Positions 17,705 through 24,698 of a DNA stretch of 64,000 nt are shown here, piece after piece. The notes beneath the pieces were generated by a model. The model ran no database searches and was not told the origin of the DNA. It worked only from the letters and a program-made list of their open reading frames with translations. The stretch spans positions 124,001 to 188,000 of the forward strand of contig JAZRMW010000041.1 in NCBI GenBank assembly GCA_045647865.1, in the 5' to 3' direction. How positions within the stretch are numbered: the stretch's first letter is position 1; each line of letters opens with the position of its first letter. The DNA comes from Phocaeicola_A sp045647865. Lineage in GTDB: Bacteria; Bacteroidota; Bacteroidia; Bacteroidales; Bacteroidaceae. The translations under genes and the position numbers were made by a program.

Positions 17705-18775
17705 ATGAAAAGATATAGAACCATATGGCTTGCCTTCGTGCTCAGTCTGCTGGGAAGTCTGCTTCCTGTGCAGGCCTCTTCGCATACAGGGGAAGAGGAG
17801 AAGCCGATAGATGTCAAGGAGATAATCTTTGACCATATCGGTGACGCTTACGAGTGGCACGTGACAACGATTGGCGACAAGCATGTGAGCATACCCCTGC
17901 CCGTGATTGTCTTCAGCCAGGAGAAAGGCTTCCATGCCTTCCTCTCCAACAAGTTGCACCATGGCGAGTCTCACGAAGGGTTTCATATAGCCACAGAAGG
18001 CACCCATAAGGGCAAGGTAGTGGAGACTACTCAAGAGGGTGAAATCGTGCGTCCCATGCTCGACCTCTCCTTGACGAAGATAGCCGCAGGGATTGTCATC
18101 AACAGCCTTCTTCTGGTCTCAATCATCCTCTTCGTAAGCCGATGGTACAGACACAGGAAAGCCTCAGACGAAGCGCCACGTGGGTTTGTAGGCATGATGG
18201 AGATGCTCATCATGCTCGTCTATGACGGTATCATCAAACCCAGTGTCGGGAAGGATTACGAACGCTTTGCACCCTATTTGTTGACAGCCTTCTTCTTCAT
18301 CTTCCTGAGCAACCTGATGGGGTTGGTGCCCATCTTCCCGGGTGGAGCCAATGTGACGGGTAACATAGCCATCACACTCTTCCTGGCTGTATGCACCTTC
18401 ATTGCCGTCAATCTGTTTGGCACGCGTGAATATTGGCGCGAAGTACTTTGGCCGGATGTACCCACTTGGATGAAATGTCCCATACCCTTGATGCCTGTCA
18501 TCGAGATATTCGGACTCTTTACGAAACCCTTTGCCTTGACCGTCCGTCTGCTGGCTAACATCATGGCTGGCCATTCCGTGATATTGGCATTGGTATGTAT
18601 CATCTTCATCACCCACTCAATGGGTGCTCTGTTAGGAGGAAGCCTGACGGTGGTATCCGTCCTTTTCACCATCTTCATGAACATTCTGGAGTTACTCGTA
18701 GCCTTCATCCAAGCCTATGTGTTCACCATGCTTTCAGCCGTGTTCATAGGCATGTCGAGAGTGGAACATCATTAA
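17705..18775 (+). CDS. atpB: ATP synthase F0 subunit a
   Basis: 356 residues, about 85 more than E. coli subunit a. The extra N-terminus has a signal-peptide-like hydrophobic stretch ending LPVQASS and a charged, His-rich periplasmic segment, as expected for Bacteroidetes. The core has the proton half-channels, with the essential arginine in ALTVRLLANIMAGH. It sits in the inner membrane against the c-ring. The 68-base gap from atpC holds no gene, only a small GGGCT/AGCCC hairpin. Confidence 0.95.
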   Translation: MKRYRTIWLAFVLSLLGSLLPVQASSHTGEEEKPIDVKEIIFDHIGDAYEWHVTTIGDKHVSIPLPVIVFSQEKGFHAFLSNKLHHGESHEGFHIATEGTHKGKVVETTQEGEIVRPMLDLSLTKIAAGIVINSLLLVSIILFVSRWYRHRKASDEAPRGFVGMMEMLIMLVYDGIIKPSVGKDYERFAPYLLTAFFFIFLSNLMGLVPIFPGGANVTGNIAITLFLAVCTFIAVNLFGTREYWREVLWPDVPTWMKCPIPLMPVIEIFGLFTKPFALTVRLLANIMAGHSVILALVCIIFITHSMGALLGGSLTVVSVLFTIFMNILELLVAFIQAYVFTMLSAVFIGMSRVEHH

Positions 18776-18797
18776 GAAACCATATAGAATAGAAAAT

Positions 18798-18811
18798 CAT
18801 AAATCATAAAT
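18798..18811 (+). repeat. Two CATAAAT heptamers in the atpE leader
   Basis: CATAAAT is perfectly repeated 20 bases before the atpE start, the same unit and orientation as in the purT and TPL-like leaders. Confidence 0.55.
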
Positions 18812-18830
18812 CCAAAAAATAGAAATCATC

Positions 18831-19085
18831 ATGTTATCATTAATCGCATTACAAGCAGCCGCAGGAGCTGTAAGTTTAGGGAAAGTAGGTGCCGCAATAG
18901 GTGCCGCTATCGCAGTTGTAGGAGCCGCTTATGGTATCGGTAAGATTGGAAGCTCTGCCATGGAAGCCATAGCACGCCAACCCGAATCATCAGGCGACAT
19001 CCGTACGAGCATGATTATCATTGCAGCCTTGATCGAAGGTGCTGCCCTGTTTGCCATCGTTGTGTGTCTGCTTGCTGTATTCTAA
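18831..19085 (+). CDS. atpE: ATP synthase F0 subunit c
   Basis: 84 residues: two membrane helices joined by the polar loop ARQPESS. The ion-binding glutamate is in IIAALIEGAALF. The residues after it are Gly-Ala, not the Ser/Thr seen in sodium-binding c-rings, so proton coupling is inferred. Forms the rotating ring with subunits a and b. Confidence 0.96.
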   Translation: MLSLIALQAAAGAVSLGKVGAAIGAAIAVVGAAYGIGKIGSSAMEAIARQPESSGDIRTSMIIIAALIEGAALFAIVVCLLAVF

Positions 19086-19096
19086 TCCTTTAACCT

Positions 19097-19594
19097 ATGG
19101 ATTTGTTTACCCCTGATGCAGGGTTGCTCTTTTGGATGCTCCTTTCGTTTGGAGTCGTCTTCTTTGTATTAGCCAAGTGGGGCTTTCCGGTCATTACACG
19201 CATGGTGGATGACCGCAAGCGGTATATTGACGAATCCCTTGAAGCTGCCCGCGAAGCGAACGAGAAGTTGGCTCATATCAAGACCGAAAGCGAAGCCATC
19301 CTCAAGGAAGCCCGCGAAGAACAAGCAAAGATATTGAAGGAAGCTACCCTCACTCGCGACCGCATCATTGAAGAAGCACGTGAAAAAGCCCGCCTCGAAG
19401 GACAACGCCTGTTGGAGGAGACACGCATTCAGCTCAACAACGAAAAGGAAGCTGCCATGCGAGACATACGCCGACAGACAGCAGAGATAGCCATCGGAGT
19501 AGCCGAAAAGATTATGCGCAACAACCTCACTACGGAGCGTCAACACATGGATTTGGTAGAACGGCTGGTAGAAGAGGTGAAGAAGAAGAAGTAA
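19097..19594 (+). CDS. atpF: ATP synthase F0 subunit b
   Basis: 165 residues: one N-terminal membrane helix (LLFWMLLSFGVVFFVLAKWGFP) and a long charged helix rich in Ala, Glu and Lys that forms the peripheral stalk. The heptad-like pattern from about residue 45 to 150 fits the stalk dimer. Starts 11 bases after atpE. Confidence 0.94.
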   Translation: MDLFTPDAGLLFWMLLSFGVVFFVLAKWGFPVITRMVDDRKRYIDESLEAAREANEKLAHIKTESEAILKEAREEQAKILKEATLTRDRIIEEAREKARLEGQRLLEETRIQLNNEKEAAMRDIRRQTAEIAIGVAEKIMRNNLTTERQHMDLVERLVEEVKKKK

Positions 19595-19605
19595 CAGAAC
19601 AGACT

Positions 19606-20145
19606 ATGGACCTTGGAAACATCGCCAAACGATATGCTAAAGCCCTGTACCTGTATGCGGCCGAATGCAAGGCTGAGGAGAAGGTGTATGAGCAGGCATT
19701 GACACTCTGTCACACGATGACACAAGTGCCCGAACTGATGCGTGCGCTGATAAATCCTGTAGTAGAGCAATCCATCAAGTTGGATTTGCTCAATCAAGCC
19801 ACAGGAGGGCAGATGGAGGACGCATTCATGCACTTCCTCCGTTTGGTATTCAGGCAACATCGCGAAAGCCACTTGCTCTTTATCCTTCACTCTTACGTTG
19901 GGGTTTATCGCAAGCATAAGCATATCTATGTAGGCAAACTCATTACTGCTGTCCCCATGGATAGTCGCATGGAGGAGCTTTTGCGAAACATGGTGAGCAA
20001 TGCTACACAAGATGCCTCTGTAGAGTTCGATACCAAGGTTGACGAAACCATTCAAGGCGGCTTCATCCTCCAATTGGATGACCAGCGCATGGATGCCAGT
20101 GTGAAAGGCCAGCTCCGATACCTTCGTGAAGAGCTGATGAAGTAA
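19606..20145 (+). CDS. atpH: ATP synthase F1 subunit delta
   Basis: 179 residues, the usual length. N-terminal helical domain begins GNIAKRYAKALYLYAAE, and the C-terminal signature is VDETIQGGFILQLDDQRMDASVKGQL split over two beta strands. It clamps the peripheral stalk to the top of F1. Starts 11 bases after atpF. Confidence 0.94.
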   Translation: MDLGNIAKRYAKALYLYAAECKAEEKVYEQALTLCHTMTQVPELMRALINPVVEQSIKLDLLNQATGGQMEDAFMHFLRLVFRQHRESHLLFILHSYVGVYRKHKHIYVGKLITAVPMDSRMEELLRNMVSNATQDASVEFDTKVDETIQGGFILQLDDQRMDASVKGQLRYLREELMK

Positions 20146-20162
20146 GAAAATAAAGAATATAT

Positions 20163-20214
20163 CTATAGTCCCTATATTTCCTATAGTCACTATAATCCCT
20201 ATAGTTCCTATAAA
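20163..20214 (+). repeat. Nine-base tandem array in the atpA leader
   Basis: Six units in strict 9-base steps: CTATAGTCC, CTATATTTC, CTATAGTCA, CTATAATCC, CTATAGTTC and a partial CTATAAA. It fills most of the 91-base gap before atpA and is followed by an A-rich tract running to the start codon. Confidence 0.8.
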
Positions 20215-20236
20215 AAAAATAAAAAAAAGATACATT

Positions 20237-21829
20237 ATGCCCGATAATAGCTTGAAACCCAGTGAAGTCTCCGAAGTGCTGCTCCAGCAGCTTCGCTCCA
20301 TCAATGCCGATTTGAAGTTTGATGAAGTGGGTACAGTACTCCAAGTAAGCGATGGCGTAGCCCGCCTTTATGGATTGAATAATGCCGAAGCCGAAGAACT
20401 CCTTGAGTTTGAAAACGGAGTGATGGCTATTGTCATGAACCTCGAAGAGGACAATGTAGGTGCTGTTCTTCTTGGTCCTACCGATTTGATTAAGGAGGGT
20501 ATGGTAGCCCGACGAACGGGACGCATAGCCAGTATCCTCGTTGGTGAAGGTATGCTTGGACGGGTAGTCAATCCATTGGGTCAACCCATTGATGGAGGAA
20601 ATGCTATCGAAGGAACACTATATGAAATGCCTCTCGAACGCAAGTCGCCTGGTGTCATCTTCCGCCAACCTGTCAACGAACCTCTGCAAACAGGTATCAA
20701 GGCTATCGACTCCATGATTCCTATCGGAAGGGGGCAGCGCGAATTGATTATCGGCGACCGACAGACGGGTAAGACATCCATTGCCATTGACACCATCCTC
20801 AACCAACGTGCCAACTATGAAAAGGGCGATCCCGTCTATTGCATCTATGTAGCCATAGGACAGAAAGGGTCCACCATTGCAAACATCGTGGATACACTTC
20901 GCGAACGCGGAGCTTTGGATTATACAGTCATTGTAGCTGCAACAGCTGCCGACCCTGCTGCTATGCAATACTACGCTCCCTTTGCAGGAGCTGCCATTGG
21001 CGAGTACTTCAGAGATACAGGCCGTCATGCTTTAGTCGTATATGATGACCTCTCGAAACAAGCTGTTGCTTATCGCGAAGTATCGTTGATTCTACGTCGC
21101 CCGTCAGGACGTGAAGCCTATCCTGGTGACATCTTCTACCTCCATTCACGTCTGCTCGAACGTGCTGCCAAGGTTATCAAACAACAAGAGGTTGCCGAAC
21201 GCATGAATGACCTCCCTGAAAGCCTGCGTCCGATAGTGAAGGGAGGAGGTTCGCTCACAGCACTTCCTATCATCGAGACACAAGCAGGAGACGTTTCTGC
21301 CTATATCCCCACGAATGTCATCTCCATCACTGATGGACAGATATTCCTCGAATCCTCACTCTTCAACCAAGGTTTCCGACCCGCTATCAACGTAGGTATA
21401 TCCGTATCGCGTGTAGGTGGTAGTGCCCAGGTGAAATCCATGAAGAAGGTTGCAGGTACGCTTAAGATTGACCAGGCACAATACCGTGAACTGGAGGCTT
21501 TCTCAAAGTTCAGTAGCGATATGGACCCCGTGACGGCTCAAACCATTGATCGTGGTAGAAAAAACAACCAACTCCTTATCCAACCCCAATACAGCCCCAT
21601 GCCCGTAGGAGAACAAATAGCCATCCTCTACTGTGGCACACGAGGCTTGATGGCTGATATATCCGTGGATAAGGTTCGCGAGTTTCAGAACCTCTTCCTC
21701 GACCGTCTTCGTACAACCCATCAAACGGATGTCATCGACACCCTTGCCTCGGGTATCATCAATGATGAAGTGACCACCATCATTGAGCGCATCGCTAAGC
21801 AAGTAGGAGAGGGGATGGTTCAAAATTAG
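20237..21829 (+). CDS. atpA: ATP synthase F1 subunit alpha
   Basis: 530 residues, the nucleotide-binding non-catalytic partner of beta. Walker A is GDRQTGKTSIAIDTI, Walker B lies in ALVVYDDLSKQAVAYRE, and the arginine finger is in ISVSRVGGSAQVKSM. Starts after a repeat-rich, A-rich leader. Confidence 0.98.
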   Translation: MPDNSLKPSEVSEVLLQQLRSINADLKFDEVGTVLQVSDGVARLYGLNNAEAEELLEFENGVMAIVMNLEEDNVGAVLLGPTDLIKEGMVARRTGRIASILVGEGMLGRVVNPLGQPIDGGNAIEGTLYEMPLERKSPGVIFRQPVNEPLQTGIKAIDSMIPIGRGQRELIIGDRQTGKTSIAIDTILNQRANYEKGDPVYCIYVAIGQKGSTIANIVDTLRERGALDYTVIVAATAADPAAMQYYAPFAGAAIGEYFRDTGRHALVVYDDLSKQAVAYREVSLILRRPSGREAYPGDIFYLHSRLLERAAKVIKQQEVAERMNDLPESLRPIVKGGGSLTALPIIETQAGDVSAYIPTNVISITDGQIFLESSLFNQGFRPAINVGISVSRVGGSAQVKSMKKVAGTLKIDQAQYRELEAFSKFSSDMDPVTAQTIDRGRKNNQLLIQPQYSPMPVGEQIAILYCGTRGLMADISVDKVREFQNLFLDRLRTTHQTDVIDTLASGIINDEVTTIIERIAKQVGEGMVQN

Positions 21830-21861
21830 TTAGACACAAAGTTCTCATCAGCTTCGCAGTC

Positions 21862-21889
21862 ATAATTTATAATTTAAAATTCATAATTG
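21862..21889 (+). repeat. Four-unit AT-rich heptamer array before atpG
   Basis: ATAATTT, ATAATTT, AAAATTC, ATAATTG in exact 7-base steps, ending 5 bases before the atpG GTG codon. Confidence 0.65.
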
Positions 21890-21894
21890 GAATA

Positions 21895-22827
21895 GTGGCC
21901 TCCCTCAAAGAAATAAAGACCCGCATAGCTTCAGTCAAGAACACCCTGAAGATAACCTCTTCCATGAAGCTCGTAGCCTCTGCCAAACTCCACAAGGCAC
22001 AGATGGCTATCGAAAACCTGCGTCCCTACGAACAACGCTTGGAGGGTATGTTGCAACACCTGTTGGCTACAAGCTACGAACAACAGACTACGGGTAATCA
22101 TGCGGAAGAAAAATCAGTAATTCATACTTTTACAACCCCACTATCAACCCATCCCAAACGCGTTGCCATCGTAGCAGTAAGCAGCAATGCCAGCCTTTGC
22201 GGAGGATTCAACAACAACCTTATCCGCTATGTCGAACAAGCTGTAAAGGCTTACAAAGAGACGTTAGGAGAGGGGAGTGTCATCCTCATCCCCATCGGTC
22301 GTAAAGTGGCACAAGCCATGTCTGCTCATCATTCGTCACTCATCACCGACTACATCGAGATAGGTGAAAAACCCACTTATGCCGAAGCTGCTTCACTCGC
22401 ATCCCGCTTGAGGGAGATGTACCTTCATGGCGAAGTGGATAAAGTGGAGTTCCTCTATACCCACTACAAGAATATGGCTGTACAGACCCTTACGCGTGAG
22501 CAGTTCTTGCCGATTGTAGCCATTGGGAATGACGAGCAACAAACCGAACAAAGCAAACAAGACTCTCCATTCGCTACAGAGTACCTCATCGAACCATCCA
22601 TCCCCGAACTGCTCGACAAGCTTCTGCCACAAGCTCTATCCATGCGTCTGTATGCCATGTTGCTTGATTCCTCAGCTGCTGAACATGCAGCCCGAACTTT
22701 TGCCATGCAAACGGCTACCGACAATGGCGAAGACCTTCTCCAAGAACTCAATCTCCAATACAACAAAGTACGCCAACAATCCATCACAAACGAGCTCCTC
22801 GACATCATGGGCGGACAGATGCGTTGA
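21895..22827 (+). CDS. atpG: ATP synthase F1 subunit gamma
   Basis: 310 residues, somewhat longer than the ~287 of E. coli. The start is GTG (21895), giving MASLKEIKTRIASVKNTLKI, the standard gamma N-terminus. The C-terminal helix ends with NKVRQQSITNELLDIMGG. Gamma is the rotor shaft inside the alpha-beta ring. The extra residues fall in the middle (around GNDEQQTEQSKQDS), a variable loop. Last gene of the operon. Confidence 0.95.
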   Translation: MASLKEIKTRIASVKNTLKITSSMKLVASAKLHKAQMAIENLRPYEQRLEGMLQHLLATSYEQQTTGNHAEEKSVIHTFTTPLSTHPKRVAIVAVSSNASLCGGFNNNLIRYVEQAVKAYKETLGEGSVILIPIGRKVAQAMSAHHSSLITDYIEIGEKPTYAEAASLASRLREMYLHGEVDKVEFLYTHYKNMAVQTLTREQFLPIVAIGNDEQQTEQSKQDSPFATEYLIEPSIPELLDKLLPQALSMRLYAMLLDSSAAEHAARTFAMQTATDNGEDLLQELNLQYNKVRQQSITNELLDIMGGQMR

Positions 22828-22859
22828 CGTAATATTCTTAAAAGTCCCTTCATTCAAAG

Positions 22860-23013
22860 TAGGAATGAATCGCATTCATTGTAGGACAGTTCTATAAACA
22901 TACTAGGAATGCATGTCGTTCATTGTAGGAATGTATCAAGCATTCAGCACAGGGATGAATGACATTGAAGACAAGGTAGAATGACACGAAAGATCGGGAT
23001 GAATCCTGTTGCG
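22860..23013. repeat. Seven-unit 22-base imperfect tandem array between atpG and cls
   Basis: Unit starts at 22860, 22882, 22904, 22926, 22948, 22971 and 22993, with lengths of 22, 22, 22, 22, 23, 22 and 21. The typical unit begins TAGGAATGAATCGCATTC and ends ATTG. The array lies between two convergent genes and stops exactly at the cls stop codon (23014). Units diverge strongly but the GGAATG or GGATGAA core keeps its phase. A three-unit array with the same core and spacing lies between parA and parB. Confidence 0.7.
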
Positions 23014-24441
23014 TTACATCAACGGAGCAAACAGTCTGAATATCGACTCTTCCACCTTTCGCCACCATGAACGATGCGCCCAGCGTTGGGAAGTGATGTA
23101 AGAACAATGCTGTTGGTCGTCGAGGAAAATGTTCTTCAATCGAACAGCCGTCTGCGTGTCGTACATGAACGCATTCACTTCGAAATTGTATTCAAAACTT
23201 CGGAAATCCATATTGGTAGAGCCCACAGTAGAGATGAGGTCATCGATAACCATCATCTTGGCATGGAGGAAACCGGGTTGGTAGAAGAGAACTTTTACAC
23301 CGGCCTCCATCACATCGCGCAAATAAGAACGCGAACACATCTGCACCACGCGGATATCGCCCTTCCATGGGAGCATGATGCGCACATCGACACCAGAGAG
23401 AGCTGCCGTTTGAAGGGCGGTGAGTATCTGCTCAGTAGGGAGAAAATAGGGAGACTGGATGTAGATGTAGCGACGGGCATTGCCGATGGCGTGGAGGTAT
23501 CCTTGCATAATCTCGCGCCAACGCCCAACGGGTTTGGAGGTGACAATCTGCACTTGTGAATGTCCCTGTTCATCTTGTAGCGGGAAGTAGGAGAGTTCGG
23601 TAATCTGTTCGCCCGTAACGAAACACCAATCCATAAGGAAGACCGTTTGAAGACCTTGCACGGCCATGCCTCGTATGCTGATGGTGGTGTCGCGAAATGC
23701 TCCCCAAGAAAGGCCGTGAAGATAGCGGTCGGCGATGTTCATACCACCGATAAACCCAACGAGACCATCGATGATGGCTATCTTACGATGGTTGCGATAG
23801 GTCACTCTTCGACTGAAGATGGGGAAGCGCACTTTCAGGAAGGGACGAACCTCGATACCTGCCTGGCGCATACGATTGAAGAACGAGGATTTGACATTCC
23901 AACACCCCACATCGTCGTACATCACGCGCACTTTTACCCCTTCGTGTGCCTTACGGATGAGGGCATCGGCAATGCGATTGCCCACTTGGTCGTCCTCGAA
24001 GATAAAATACTCAAGGTGTATGTGGTGACGAGCTTGTGAGATGGCTCGCAGAAGGGCTTCCACCTTGCTTATTCCATCGGTAAAGATGTCTATTTGGTTT
24101 CCTCCGAAGAGCATGGAGCGATTCATCCTTCGGAAGAGCAAAGCGAGAGATTGGCACTCCTCGGGTAAATCACCCGGAGGCTTGCGCCAATACCCACGCA
24201 ACGGTTTGCGGGCAATGTTGATGAACGAACGTTTGCTGATGAGCCTCTCCTTGCGGACACTTTGTCCGAAGAAAAAGTAGAGGATAAGTCCGATAATGGG
24301 CAGAAAGACAAGCACCATCAGCCATGCAAGCGTCTTCACAGGATGGCGATTGTCGAGAATCACCACCGCTATGGTACCCAACACGATGGTCAGATAGACA
24401 AGGTTGAGCACAATGAAGAGCTGGTTTGACCAATCAAACAT
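23014..24441 (-). CDS. cls: Cardiolipin synthase (phospholipase D family)
   Basis: About 475 residues from ATG 24441; a longer frame to 24525 is unlikely because the -7 box at 24463 would lie inside it. Two N-terminal membrane helices (FIVLNLVYLTIVLGTIAVVIL, LAWLMVLVFLPIIGLILYFFF) are followed by two HKD catalytic motifs: HRKIAIIDG near residue 219 with GGMN, and HAKMMVIDD near 396 with GSTN. The enzyme makes cardiolipin from two phosphatidylglycerols (or a related donor) at the inner membrane. It converges on atpG, with the 22-base array between them. Confidence 0.92.
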   Translation of the reverse strand: MFDWSNQLFIVLNLVYLTIVLGTIAVVILDNRHPVKTLAWLMVLVFLPIIGLILYFFFGQSVRKERLISKRSFINIARKPLRGYWRKPPGDLPEECQSLALLFRRMNRSMLFGGNQIDIFTDGISKVEALLRAISQARHHIHLEYFIFEDDQVGNRIADALIRKAHEGVKVRVMYDDVGCWNVKSSFFNRMRQAGIEVRPFLKVRFPIFSRRVTYRNHRKIAIIDGLVGFIGGMNIADRYLHGLSWGAFRDTTISIRGMAVQGLQTVFLMDWCFVTGEQITELSYFPLQDEQGHSQVQIVTSKPVGRWREIMQGYLHAIGNARRYIYIQSPYFLPTEQILTALQTAALSGVDVRIMLPWKGDIRVVQMCSRSYLRDVMEAGVKVLFYQPGFLHAKMMVIDDLISTVGSTNMDFRSFEYNFEVNAFMYDTQTAVRLKNIFLDDQQHCSYITSQRWAHRSWWRKVEESIFRLFAPLM

Positions 24442-24462
24442 GGCTATGTGGCTTAAATCATG

Positions 24463-24470
24463 CAAAAATA
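24463..24470 (-). promoter_or_regulatory. cls -7 box TATTTTTG
   Basis: Minus strand TATTTTTG, 22 bases upstream of ATG 24441. The surrounding 12-mer CATGCAAAAATA is duplicated about 20 bases further upstream (24479-24489), giving a second possible box. Confidence 0.45.
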
Positions 24471-24577
24471 GATTTCTCATGCAAAAATAACCGAAACGGA
24501 GATTGATTGCTCTATTCATTAACAAGAATTAAACTTGTATTTCAGTTGATGGTAGTGCGAGTTTTGGGAATTTGTTG

Positions 24578-24585
24578 TATTTTTG
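24578..24585 (+). promoter_or_regulatory. uvrA -7 box TATTTTTG
   Basis: TATTTTTG matches TAnnTTTG, 114 bases before uvrA. A TTTG occurs upstream (24563-24566) but too close for a standard -33. No recognisable LexA box was identified. Confidence 0.45.
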
Positions 24586-24648
24586 CAAGAAATATTGAAC
24601 GAAAAGTCAAGAATCAAGGGGTTTCGTACATCCAAGAAAGGCATTTGT

Positions 24649-24681
24649 CTGAACTTCTGAACTCCTGTAACTCCTGAACTC
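24649..24681 (+). repeat. Octamer array in the uvrA leader
   Basis: CTGAACTT, CTGAACTC, CTGTAACTC, CTGAACTC in 8-9 base steps. The unit is the complement of the AGGAGTTC repeat at 13751-13774. Confidence 0.6.
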
Positions 24682-24698
24682 TTTCAAAAAAGAACATT

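Noticed and set aside
17381..18034. 217-codon minus-strand frame across atpC-atpB
   Set aside because: It is antisense to two certain ATP synthase genes with no family resemblance.
19540..20304. 254-codon minus-strand frame opposite atpH
   Set aside because: Antisense to atpH; the low-complexity Ile/Gly run comes from the 9-base array read in reverse.
22860..23013. CRISPR array candidate (regular 22-base period)
   Set aside because: There is no conserved repeat alternating with unique spacers; the units themselves drift, and no cas genes are in the window.
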